From contig NZ_JADBEK010000001.1 of NCBI RefSeq assembly GCF_014873145.1, positions 5,642,001 to 5,706,000 on the forward strand: a stretch of DNA of 64,000 nt, read 5' to 3'. The DNA is from Nonomuraea angiospora (GTDB taxonomy: Bacteria > Actinomycetota > Actinomycetes > Streptosporangiales > Streptosporangiaceae). Made by a program: the position numbers and the translations under genes. Of the stretch, positions 36,266 through 43,248 are shown piece after piece (the stretch's first letter is position 1; every line of letters starts with the position of its first letter). A model generated the notes under the pieces. That model was not told the origin of the DNA. It made no database searches and worked only from the letters and a program-made list of their open reading frames with translations.

Positions 36266-36940
36266 TCAACCGCTCAAGATCTGCAAACCTGCGGGGGGCT
36301 GCAGGTCGGCGCATGGATCAATGATTCGAGCTATGCAAGATGGACGGCCGCCGCGTCGACCGCGCATGGACTCGGCCGAAGGCGACTTGACCACTGCTTG
36401 GAACCCTTGCCGGCCGTCCCCAGGTCGAGGACGACGCCGAGGCCCTTGCGCCCGTCCCCGTCGGTGGCGTTCTCCTCGACCGTGATGTTCGGGATCTTCG
36501 CCAGGACCCGGTACATCGCCGCGGCCTTCCCCGGAGGGACCATCGGCCCGTACTTCAGGTACCACCCGATCGCCTCGAAGGCCCTGACGTCCTTCCCAGT
36601 CCCGGCGGGACAGCCGGGCTCGCAGATCGACAGCGGCGTCTGCTCGTTCGGGAGGTTGCGGCGACGAGCTCGGCCCGATCCAGGACCGGCGCCGCGGCCA
36701 GCAGCCGGACCACGGCCTGCTGATTCACCTGTTCCCTCAGCTGGGTCGCGGCCACCACGGCGACGGCCAGCGCGGCCAGGGAGAGCTCCCAGCGCAGGCG
36801 CGGCGCGGGCCGGGCCGGCCGACGGCGGGGCGCGCAGGAGCTCTCCCGAATCTCGGCGAGCAGCCTGCCTTCCTCGGCCCGCACGTCTAGCCGTTCCGGG
36901 ACCTCGTCCCGCAGTTTCCTGAGGAGTTCGAGCTCGCTAT
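36266..36940 (-). pseudogene. CU044_5270-family protein, decayed
   Basis: Sense starts near ELELLRKLRDEVPERLDVRA without a proper start codon, continues RAEEGRLLAEIRESSCAP and a membrane segment (LSLAALAVAVVAATQL), then shifts frame near 36640 to YLKYGPMVPPGKAAAMYRVL and NITVEENATDGDGRKGLG. CU044_5270 proteins normally follow an ECF sigma-factor gene as here and have about 330 residues; a large part is missing. Probably the cognate regulatory partner of the adjacent sigma factor, now dead. Confidence 0.6.
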
Positions 36941-37563
36941 TCCTTCGTTCGTGGTCGGATCGATGTCACCGAGCGCCCGTCGGAGCTTGCTTCGAGCCCG
37001 GTTGACCCGCGAACGCACAGTTCCCACCGGAACGCCGAGCGCCTCCGCGGCTTGCTCGTACGTGAGGTCCGCCCACGTCACGAGCAGCAGCGGGTCCCGG
37101 TGCCCTCCCTGGGAAGCCCCGCCAGCACCGCAGCAGGCCTGCGCCGCGCACCGTCCGCCACCACACTCTCGTCCACCTGGTCGGTGAACGGTTCGGTCAC
37201 CGAGTCCGCCCCCGTGCGGCTCAGCGCCCGGTACAGGGCGATCTCGCGGCGGCGGTGCCGCCCGATGAGGTTGGTGGCGATGCCGAACAGCCACGATCGC
37301 GCGTCGCCGCGGGTCAGGTCGTACGACTCCAGGTCCTGGAAGGCGACCGCGAAGGTCTCGGCGACGATGTCCTCGGCGGGGTCTGAGCCCAGCCGTCTGA
37401 TGACGTAGCGCTTGAGCGCGGGCGCGTGGCGGGCGAACAGCGTGGCGAACCGTTCGGGCTCACGCCGGGACCGTGCGATCACCGTGGCGTCATCGGCTGT
37501 GTCCTGGTACAGGTCCGTGGCTGCGAGCGGAGGCGGTGCGTCCGTCCGGCCCTCTTGTCGCAT
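36887..37563 (-). pseudogene. ECF-type RNA polymerase sigma factor with frameshift
   Basis: From ATG at 37563 the frame gives sigma-70 region 2: FATLFARHAPALKRYVIRRL, PAEDIVAETFAVAFQDLE, ARSWLFGIATNLIGRHRRRE. At GLPRE (about 37105) the expected HRDPLLLVTWADLTYEQAAE and LGVPVGTVRSRVNRARSKLR (region 4) are in another frame; removal of two G bases restores the normal sequence. The neighbouring CU044_5270 gene is broken as well, which favours true decay over a sequencing error. Confidence 0.75.
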
Positions 37564-37988
37564 CTCATGCCTCTCGGGGGTCTGTCATGACACCGGTAAT
37601 TGCCGCCGGACGGTCCCGCGGTTCCCGTGATTTCGGTGGAAAGGCCAGTCTTCGCAGGGAACGGCGCGATCAAGGCCGAGTCGCTCACCGCTACGGAATG
37701 CCGTCGCGTACGCCCGCCCTTCCAACGTCTGGCGGGCCTGCGCGGCGCAGAACTCGTGGCGCGCACGTGATGCCGCAGTCGGGCCGGTGGACGCCCATCG
37801 CCTGCCAGGGCGAGTGGTCCACGCTCAGCATGCGGGCGGCGCGTTCGTGCTACTCGTACGAGCACGCGATCCAGGCGAGGACCTCGATGCACTCTATGAG
37901 GCCCACTGGTCGCCGATCGCGCTTCTGACCGACGCCGCCTCCTTCGTCATGGCCTCCGCCCGGTGCGGGCGTCCCTGGTGCCACGCGG
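37564..37988. other. Degenerate stretch
   Basis: On the minus strand about 37700-37840 a segment reads RMLSVDHSPWQAMGVHRPDC then GITCAPRVLRR, which looks like a protein fragment, but it is bounded by stops and has no start. I could not assign it. Nothing else is supported. Confidence 0.3.
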
Positions 37989-38093
37989 TCAATCTTCGAT
38001 GACGAGTTCGTGGCCGGACTTGCACTCGATGACCTTGGTGACGTCTTCAGAGGGGGACAAGGTGAGGGCGTGGTGTTCCGCAAGGATGATCAC
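37989..38093 (-). CDS. Possible 34-residue small ORF overlapping the TetR stop
   Basis: GTG at 38093 overlaps the TGA of the TetR gene (GTGA). The frame reads IILAEHHALTLSPSEDVTKV then IECKSGHELVIED and stops at 37989. The acidic, non-repetitive sequence looks protein-like and the overlap would couple translation, but it may be the remnant of a longer gene. No family recognised. Confidence 0.25.
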   Translation of the reverse strand: MIILAEHHALTLSPSEDVTKVIECKSGHELVIED

Positions 38094-38701
38094 AGGGAGC
38101 TCAGTCCCCGCATGACCAGGTCGATGGCGTGACGCAAGGAAGCCACGGACTCCTCCTCCGACTGGCCCAGCCTGTGGCTGGCGAGCCCAGTCGCCTGGAC
38201 GGCTCCCATCAGCGCGCCCACTGCGGCCGACGCGATGATCGGGTCGAGTTCGTCTGGGAAGGCTTTGACGAACGCGTCGGCGATCTTGCGTTGCAGGTTG
38301 AACATCACGTGCAGGGCCTTGGCCTGGACGGCCGGCACAGTCGCGATCAGCTGGGCGTACATGTCCTCCAGCTCGCGGTCGCCCACCGGAGGGCCGTCGG
38401 TCATATAGCGGTAAAAGACCCGTTCGTAGGTCTTGACCAGCAGGTCGGGCACGCGCTCGCCGGGCGCCCGACCCTCGACCACCTCCAGCGCCATCTCGTA
38501 GGACCGCTCGATGTCGGCGAAGACCACATCCTCCTTGCTGGGGAAGTAGTTGGAGAACGTCTTGACGGCCACGTCCGCCTCGGCGCTGATCTGAACGACG
38601 GTGGTCTGCTCATATCCCTGCTCCTTGAACAACCTGAAAGCGGTGTTGACCAGCAGCTCCCTGGTCTGGCGCTTCTTGCGCTCGCGCCGCGTCTCTTCCA
38701 T
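38090..38701 (-). CDS. TetR-family regulator, divergent from the P450 gene
   Basis: 203 residues from ATG at 38701. N-terminal basic stretch (EETRRERKKRQTRELLVNTA), HTH TTVVQISAEADVAVKTFSNY followed by FPSKEDVVF, then a TetR ligand domain. Divergent orientation to the P450 gene with 117 bp between starts, and an inverted repeat between them, suggest it represses the P450 operon and responds to the substrate. Confidence 0.9.
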   Translation of the reverse strand: MEETRRERKKRQTRELLVNTAFRLFKEQGYEQTTVVQISAEADVAVKTFSNYFPSKEDVVFADIERSYEMALEVVEGRAPGERVPDLLVKTYERVFYRYMTDGPPVGDRELEDMYAQLIATVPAVQAKALHVMFNLQRKIADAFVKAFPDELDPIIASAAVGALMGAVQATGLASHRLGQSEEESVASLRHAIDLVMRGLSSL

Positions 38702-38708
38702 GATGGCA

Positions 38709-38726
38709 ATCTTACAAGACTAAGAT
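38709..38726. promoter_or_regulatory. Inverted repeat between TetR and P450 genes (candidate operator)
   Basis: ATCTTA-CAAGAC-TAAGAT, a perfect 6-bp inverted repeat with a 6-bp spacer, lies 8 bp upstream of the TetR start and about 93 bp upstream of the P450 start. Size and position fit a TetR operator. Confidence 0.45.
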
Positions 38727-38818
38727 AGTTACACTGATTGAAATTTTATGGAGGATGTAGTTATCTGGAAACACAGGAGGGTGAGCGCAGCGCGAAGCCG
38801 CCCTACACAAGGAGCGAC

Positions 38819-40042
38819 ATGTCCGATCCATCAGCCCTTTCCCGGCTCCTGCACCAGCACGCAGAGGGCTGTCCTTTCGACCCACCGCACGAGCTCCGGC
38901 AGCTACGCGATCAGGAGCCCGTCACCCCGATGACCTATCCCGACGGCCACGACGGCTGGCTGGTGACCAGCCACGCCCTGGTTCGCGAGGTGCTGGCTGA
39001 CAACCGCTTCAGCCACCGGCACGAGCTCCTCCACTACCCGATGCCCGGGACGGAGGCCGCCGGGGAGCCCCGGCCGGCACAGCCCGGCGCCTTCACCGCG
39101 ATGGACCCGCCCGAGCACACCCGCTACCGCCGCCTGCTCACCGGCCAGTTCACCGTCCGCCGGATGCGCCAGTGGACCAGCCGGGTCAAGAAGATCACCG
39201 CCGAGCACCTGGACGCGATGGAGCGGCTCGGCCCGCCGGTGGACCTGGTGGAGGCGTACTCGGGGCCCATCCCCGGCCTGGTGATCTGCGAACTGCTCGG
39301 CGTGCCGACAGGCGATCGAGCCGACTTCGTACGGACCATGTCCGTCGTGATGCGCCTGGACACCGCTCCGGATGGGCGAGTGGCCGCCATGGCCGAGATG
39401 CAGGACTACATGCGCGATCTGGTGCGGACCAAGCGGGCCGAGCCCTCCGACGACGTGCTCGGCGGCCTGGTCTCCGACAGCGACCTGAGCGACGACGAAC
39501 TGGCCATCATCGGCAGCCTCCTGACGGGCGCGGGGTTCGACACCACCGCGAACATGATCGCCATCGGCGCGTACGCACTGCTGAGCCACCCCGACCAGCT
39601 CGACGTCCTGCGGGCCGAACCTGACCTCACCACCAACGCCGTCGAGGAGTTACTCCGATATCTGAGCGTCATCCCCGGCACGGTACGCGCCGCGCTTGAG
39701 GACGTCGAGATCGGCGGCCGGCTCATCAAGACAGGCCAGTCGGTGACCGTCTCGGTCCCGGCGGCTAACCGCGACCCGAAACGTTTCCCCGACCCCGACA
39801 CGCTCGACCTGCGCAGGCCGACTGCGGGGCACGTCGCCTTCGGCCACGGCATCCACCAGTGTCTGGGCCAACAGCTCGCCCGGGTCGAGATGCAGGTTGC
39901 CATCCCCGCGTTGTTCGATCGGTTCCCGACGCTGCACCTGGCCGTCCCGCCCGAGGAGATCCCCATGCGCGACGACATGATCATCTACGGCGTACACAGC
40001 CTCCCCGTCACCTGGGACGAGCAACGAGGAGATCTGCCATGA
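38819..40042 (+). CDS. Cytochrome P450
   Basis: 407 residues from ATG at 38819 with AAGGAG upstream; the longer open frame adds only non-conserved sequence. Bacterial class I P450 of the CYP105/107-like type: AMDPPEHTRYRRLLTGQF near residue 93, I-helix GAGFDTTANM about 237-246, ExxR in VEELLRYL, and the heme loop AFGHGIHQCLGQQLAR with Cys348. It should hydroxylate a small molecule using electrons from a ferredoxin, but the adjacent ferredoxin gene is dead, so it must borrow another redox partner. Its stop overlaps the ferredoxin start (ATGA). Regulated probably by the divergent TetR. Confidence 0.95.
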   Translation: MSDPSALSRLLHQHAEGCPFDPPHELRQLRDQEPVTPMTYPDGHDGWLVTSHALVREVLADNRFSHRHELLHYPMPGTEAAGEPRPAQPGAFTAMDPPEHTRYRRLLTGQFTVRRMRQWTSRVKKITAEHLDAMERLGPPVDLVEAYSGPIPGLVICELLGVPTGDRADFVRTMSVVMRLDTAPDGRVAAMAEMQDYMRDLVRTKRAEPSDDVLGGLVSDSDLSDDELAIIGSLLTGAGFDTTANMIAIGAYALLSHPDQLDVLRAEPDLTTNAVEELLRYLSVIPGTVRAALEDVEIGGRLIKTGQSVTVSVPAANRDPKRFPDPDTLDLRRPTAGHVAFGHGIHQCLGQQLARVEMQVAIPALFDRFPTLHLAVPPEEIPMRDDMIIYGVHSLPVTWDEQRGDLP

Positions 40043-40236
40043 AAGTGGTCGTCAACTAGGCCAGGTGCATCAGCGCCGGGCAGTACACGATCGCCGCGCC
40101 CGTGGCGTCGGACCAGCGAGAAGACGACGGCACCGTAGTCCTGCTCGATCCGATGCCCGGCCCCGGGCCAAAAGACGCGGTGTGCGCGGCCATGCCGGTA
40201 TCCGGCAGAGCCATCAGCATTGTGGAGGAGCCCTGA
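40039..40236 (+). pseudogene. Dead P450-type ferredoxin
   Basis: The frame reads MKVVVN, then TAG at 40057-40059 where the family has Gln or Asp, then ARCISAGQYTIAAPVASDQR and EDDGTVVLLDP ... PGPKDAVCAAMPVSGRAISI, ending at 40236. It is the normal 3Fe-4S/4Fe-4S ferredoxin found next to P450 genes, but besides the nonsense codon one cluster cysteine is Tyr (GQY for GQC) and the final CP motif is lost (CAAMP). Several independent lesions show real decay rather than a base-calling error. Confidence 0.8.
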
Positions 40237-40670
40237 CCTCAGCTTGCTAGTCGTCGGCGCCTCGGCCACAGGCCCGGTCGTGGCGGGGAGCCACACCAGA
40301 CCCTCACATCAGCATGGCGCCCGGTCGGACGACTTCCTGTCCTCCATTCAGCCGACACCACCACCGCAGCGGATCACGGTGTTCGGGGCCGATGCGGGCA
40401 CGCACAACGTCGTGGGCGACAGGTGCCGACCGAGCGCGGCTACGCCTACGTGCTCGCCCGCGCCGCCGACGTACCCATGCGGCTGCACGGCCCCCAGCCG
40501 AACTGATGCCCTGCTTGTGACTTTCCCCGGGTCGACAACGTTCGCTTCCGCGCAGCCACCGGCCGATTCTCACGTCACCCCAGCGCCCGCAAGGGGCTGA
40601 CGCGCCAACGATACATCTCGCACAAATATGCATCCGTTGCAACATCTTTGAAGGGTCCCGTCTGAGGGTC
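40237..40670 (+). pseudogene. Probable remnant of a ferredoxin reductase N-terminus, then unassigned DNA
   Basis: Right after the dead ferredoxin the sequence codes SLLVVGASATGPVVAGS, which resembles the FAD-binding start (LLVVGASAAGL) of P450-associated ferredoxin reductases; homology is lost after about 30 residues. Further on, about 40425-40505, a fragment reads ERGYAYVLARAADVPMRLHG, of unknown origin. No complete gene lies before the next start at 40671. Confidence 0.4.
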
Positions 40671-41693
40671 ATGACAGCAACGCACCAAATGCCCTTGCTT
40701 ACTCGCGTGGCGCCCGCGATCGGGCTGTTCTTCCTGGCGCCGCTGAACGCAGAAGCCCTCATGGGCAACTTTCCGATCGCCAGCCCCATCGGTGTCGTGG
40801 GACTCCTCGCCATACTTCCCCTGTACGGAGCCGGCGCCCTGTTCATCCGCGAACTGGTCCGGCGGACCGGGCGCGGCTGGCCGACCATGCTGGCGCTCGG
40901 GCTGGCGTACGGGATGTTCGAAGAGGCGTTCATCACCCAGACGCTCTGGAACGAGAACTGGGTCGACGTCCGCATCCTGGACTACGGCTACATGCCTGCC
41001 ATGGGGACAGCGCTGCCATGGATACTGTTCATGGCAGGCGTGCACACCATCTGGAGCATCAGCGCCCCGATCGCGATCGTCGAGACGCTGGCCGGCACGC
41101 GCCGGACCACGCCATGGCTGAAGAAGCGCGGTTTCGTGATCGTCGGCGTGCTCTTCTTCGCCTATTCGGTGTTCGCCGCCGTCGGCAACGCCGTCAACGA
41201 GGGAGGCACGCTCGCCGGCCTGCCCCAGTTCATCGGGGCGGCCGTGGTGGTCGTCGGCCTGGTCGTGCTCGGCCTGCGTCTGCGTCGCAGCGCCCCTGCG
41301 GTCGAGGGTAGGGCGCCCAGCCCGTGGACGGTGTTCGCCTTCGCCCTGGCGGCCGGCGCGATCTTCGTCCTCCTCTACGCAGTCGACCCCACCGGCCTGT
41401 CGCCCTGGCTGGCGATCCCCGTCCCGGCGTGGGGCAGCGTGCTCATCTACCTGGCCCTGTTCGCCACGGTCGGCACCCTGGTCAGGCGCTGGTCGCACCG
41501 CTCCAACTGGTCGGACGCGCACCGGCTGGCGCTCGCGGCAGGAGCCATGCTCACCTACGCGTGGCACTCCTTTCCGTGGAAGCCGACCTTGACCGTGCCC
41601 ATCAGCCAGACGGTGGACCTGACCAGCAACACGATCACAACGATCGGCGCCATCGTCCTGCTCGTGATCGCGGCACGCCGGGTCACCACATGA
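40671..41693 (+). CDS. Polytopic membrane protein of unknown function
   Basis: 340 residues with about nine membrane segments (for example VAPAIGLFFLAPLNAEALMG, PIGVVGLLAILPLYGAGALF, FVIVGVLFFAYSVFAAVG, AIFVLLYAVDPTGL, TITTIGAIVLLVIAA). Conserved-looking polar spots inside or near membranes include FEEAFITQTLWNENW and WHSFPW. The pair FEEAF is reminiscent of intramembrane CPBP-type proteases, but the rest does not fit that family, so no function is assigned. GTG/ATG choice: the ATG at 40671 starts the first hydrophobic domain. No operon partner. Confidence 0.8.
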   Translation: MTATHQMPLLTRVAPAIGLFFLAPLNAEALMGNFPIASPIGVVGLLAILPLYGAGALFIRELVRRTGRGWPTMLALGLAYGMFEEAFITQTLWNENWVDVRILDYGYMPAMGTALPWILFMAGVHTIWSISAPIAIVETLAGTRRTTPWLKKRGFVIVGVLFFAYSVFAAVGNAVNEGGTLAGLPQFIGAAVVVVGLVVLGLRLRRSAPAVEGRAPSPWTVFAFALAAGAIFVLLYAVDPTGLSPWLAIPVPAWGSVLIYLALFATVGTLVRRWSHRSNWSDAHRLALAAGAMLTYAWHSFPWKPTLTVPISQTVDLTSNTITTIGAIVLLVIAARRVTT

Positions 41694-42002
41694 CCAGCCG
41701 GAACCCGCAGCGGACCAGACCCACCCGATAGTCACCGCGGCTCACCAGAAGAGCCCGCCATAGGCGACCATGGCCTACTCCAGGCGAGGCCGGCCGCCGA
41801 GCTGCTGCAGCAAGTCCTGCCGAAACCGGGCCTGGGAAGTGCGCACCGCCGAACAAGATCACCAGGCCCTCCACCATTGTCGTGATCTTCATTGCTTGCA
41901 TCCGGCAAATAACGGAGCATCTGCTCTAGAATCATGTATCTTTAGGGACGCCATTTCGACGGAGCTCGATACGACACGGCGGAACGCCGGAGAGGAGACA
42001 TC
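41694..42002. other. Upstream region of the cysteine-rich peptide gene
   Basis: No gene supported. It contains a short inverted repeat GAGCA-TC-TGCTC (41915-41926) directly followed by TAGAAT (41927-41932), a possible operator overlapping a -10 box, about 70 bp upstream of the peptide start. A matching -35 box at normal spacing is not seen. Confidence 0.35.
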
Positions 42003-42164
42003 ATGACTGGTCTCGTCGATCGTCTACTGGCACGGGTCGCGCAAAAGGCGACCGTGGAGGCAGGCTGCAGCTACAGGTACTACTGCATCGGCAGCTACAT
42101 GTATCAGGAGATGTGCTGCCTGGACCAGAAGTGCCAGGTGACCAAGGTCGGCAAGTGCATCTGA
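42003..42164 (+). CDS. Cysteine-rich precursor peptide (53 residues), knottin-like cysteine pattern
   Basis: ATG at 42003 with GGAGAGGAG about 7 bp upstream. The N-terminal 20 residues (MTGLVDRLLARVAQKATVEA) form an amphipathic, cysteine-free leader. The remainder has six cysteines: GCSYRYYCIGS, YMYQEMCCLDQ, KCQVTKVGKCI, spaced C-x5-C-x9-CC-x4-C-x7-C, with five Tyr residues between the first four. No second ORF fits here. It heads a cluster with a MauE-like protein, a thioredoxin-fold protein, an exporter and a signal peptidase. I infer a secreted peptide with three disulfides; the C-C-CC-C-C order is that of inhibitor-cystine-knot peptides. No known bacterial family is recognised. Confidence 0.85.
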   Translation: MTGLVDRLLARVAQKATVEAGCSYRYYCIGSYMYQEMCCLDQKCQVTKVGKCI

Positions 42165-42183
42165 GGTAGTCGGGCTGGTGTCC

Positions 42184-42211
42184 GGCGGGCGGTGGCGGGC
42201 CACCGCCCGCC
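42184..42211 (+). terminator. Attenuator-like hairpin between the peptide gene and its processing operon
   Basis: Perfect 12-bp GC-rich stem GGCGGGCGGTGG / CCACCGCCCGCC with a CGGG loop, 20 bp after the peptide stop and 19 bp before the MauE-like start. It lacks a T tract, so it may work as partial terminator or as mRNA 3'-end stabiliser, giving more precursor than processing enzymes, as in many peptide clusters. Confidence 0.7.
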
Positions 42212-42229
42212 GATCGGTGGGGTGGGCGG

Positions 42230-42736
42230 ATGGAGTACGTGCGGATCGGATGCGTTTGCCTGGTGGGCCTGGTCTTCGCGGTCACGGCGACGTCGAAACT
42301 GCGAGACTTTCAAGGGTTCGCCCGGTCGCTCCCCGGGCTTGCCCCTGTCTCCGGCAAGGCCGTCAGGCCGCTGGCCGCAGTGGTGGTGGCACTGGAGGCC
42401 CTGGTCTCGATCCTGGTCGCGGTGCCGACGGCTCGGCCGTACGGCCTAGCGCTCGCCTGCGGACTGCTCGTCACGTTCACTGCGGCGATCGCTTCCGCGT
42501 TGAGGAGAGGGCAGCGCGCCCCGTGCCGCTGCTTCGGCACGTCCCTCGCGCCCCTGAGCGCCCGTCACCTCGTCCGCAACAGCCTCCTGATCGCCGCCGC
42601 CACGCTTGCCGCGCTCTTGCCCGATGGCTCGCCGGTGCTCGCCGGGACGGCCATGGCACTGGGCGCAGGCTTGATCGGAGCGATTCTGATCGCTTCCTTC
42701 GACGATATCGTCGATCTCTTCGCTAGGAACACCTGA
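42230..42736 (+). CDS. MauE/DoxX-family redox-associated membrane protein
   Basis: 168 residues, four membrane segments (IGCVCLVGLVFAVTATSKL, LAAVVVALEALVSILVAV, YGLALACGLLVTFTAAIAS, NSLLIAAATLAALL and a final one). The loop APCRCFGTS (Cys99, Cys101) is the characteristic CxCFG of MauE-like proteins. MauE helps disulfide formation in methylamine dehydrogenase, and related proteins pair with thioredoxin-like partners much as DsbB/VKOR do with DsbA. Its gene shares its stop with the start of the thioredoxin-fold gene (TGATG). Here it probably supplies or recycles oxidising equivalents for the cysteine-rich peptide. Confidence 0.88.
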   Translation: MEYVRIGCVCLVGLVFAVTATSKLRDFQGFARSLPGLAPVSGKAVRPLAAVVVALEALVSILVAVPTARPYGLALACGLLVTFTAAIASALRRGQRAPCRCFGTSLAPLSARHLVRNSLLIAAATLAALLPDGSPVLAGTAMALGAGLIGAILIASFDDIVDLFARNT

Positions 42737-43248
42737 TGCCCTTCTTGACTGCAGCGGTCGTGATCATCGGCCTGCTGTCCGTGTTCAACCTGCTGCTCAC
42801 CGTCGCTCTCATCTGCCGGACGAGGCAGACGAACGAGAGTGCCGCCGCGACGGCCGGTCCCCCCATCGCGTTGCGGCCAGGCTCGCCTGTCGGTGAGTTC
42901 GCCGCCGAGTCCGTCGACGGGGAGGCGGTGTCGCACGACACGGTCACCGGTCTTGTCGGGTTCTTCTCCGCGGGATGCGTGCCCTGCCACAGGCTCCTGC
43001 CCCGCTTCGCCGAGCACGCCTGCGCCGTGGGACGGGAGAACGTGCTGGCGGTGGTCGCAGGGGATGACCCGGAAGCGGTCGCCGTGCTCAAGCCGGTGGC
43101 GCGCGTGATCGTGGAGGACTACGACGGCCCGGTGGCCGGTGCGTTCCAGAACACCTGGACCCCGGCGGTCTACCTGATCGGTTCCGATCACCGCGTCGTC
43201 GCCGCGGGTGGCCGTCTGGAGGACCTCTCCATCGCGTCGTCGGCATGA
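42736..43248 (+). CDS. Membrane-anchored thioredoxin-fold oxidoreductase (TlpA/MauD-like)
   Basis: 170 residues. N-terminal anchor (AAVVIIGLLSVFNLLLTVAL, about 6-26), then a thioredoxin fold outside the membrane: GSPVGEFAAESVDGEAV, GFFSAGCVPCHRLLPRFAEH with the CVPC active site at 81-84, and the cis-Pro loop QNTWTPAVYLIG. It resembles MauD/TlpA proteins that act together with MauE. It overlaps both neighbours. Likely job: disulfide formation or shuffling in the peptide, with the MauE-like protein as redox partner. Confidence 0.9.
   Translation: MPFLTAAVVIIGLLSVFNLLLTVALICRTRQTNESAAATAGPPIALRPGSPVGEFAAESVDGEAVSHDTVTGLVGFFSAGCVPCHRLLPRFAEHACAVGRENVLAVVAGDDPEAVAVLKPVARVIVEDYDGPVAGAFQNTWTPAVYLIGSDHRVVAAGGRLEDLSIASSA

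Noticed and set aside
40039..40059. Six-codon mini-ORF right behind the P450 gene, like the tiny precursors of P450-modified biaryl peptides
   Set aside because: The codons read MKVVVN and continue in frame after the TAG as a ferredoxin (RCISAGQ ... GTVVLLD), so this is a ferredoxin start with a nonsense codon, and no aromatic core motif is present.
41896..41932. TTGCAT and TAGAAT as promoter of the cysteine-rich peptide gene
   Set aside because: The spacer would be 25 bp, too long for a sigma-70 promoter; only the TAGAAT with its adjacent dyad is mentioned.
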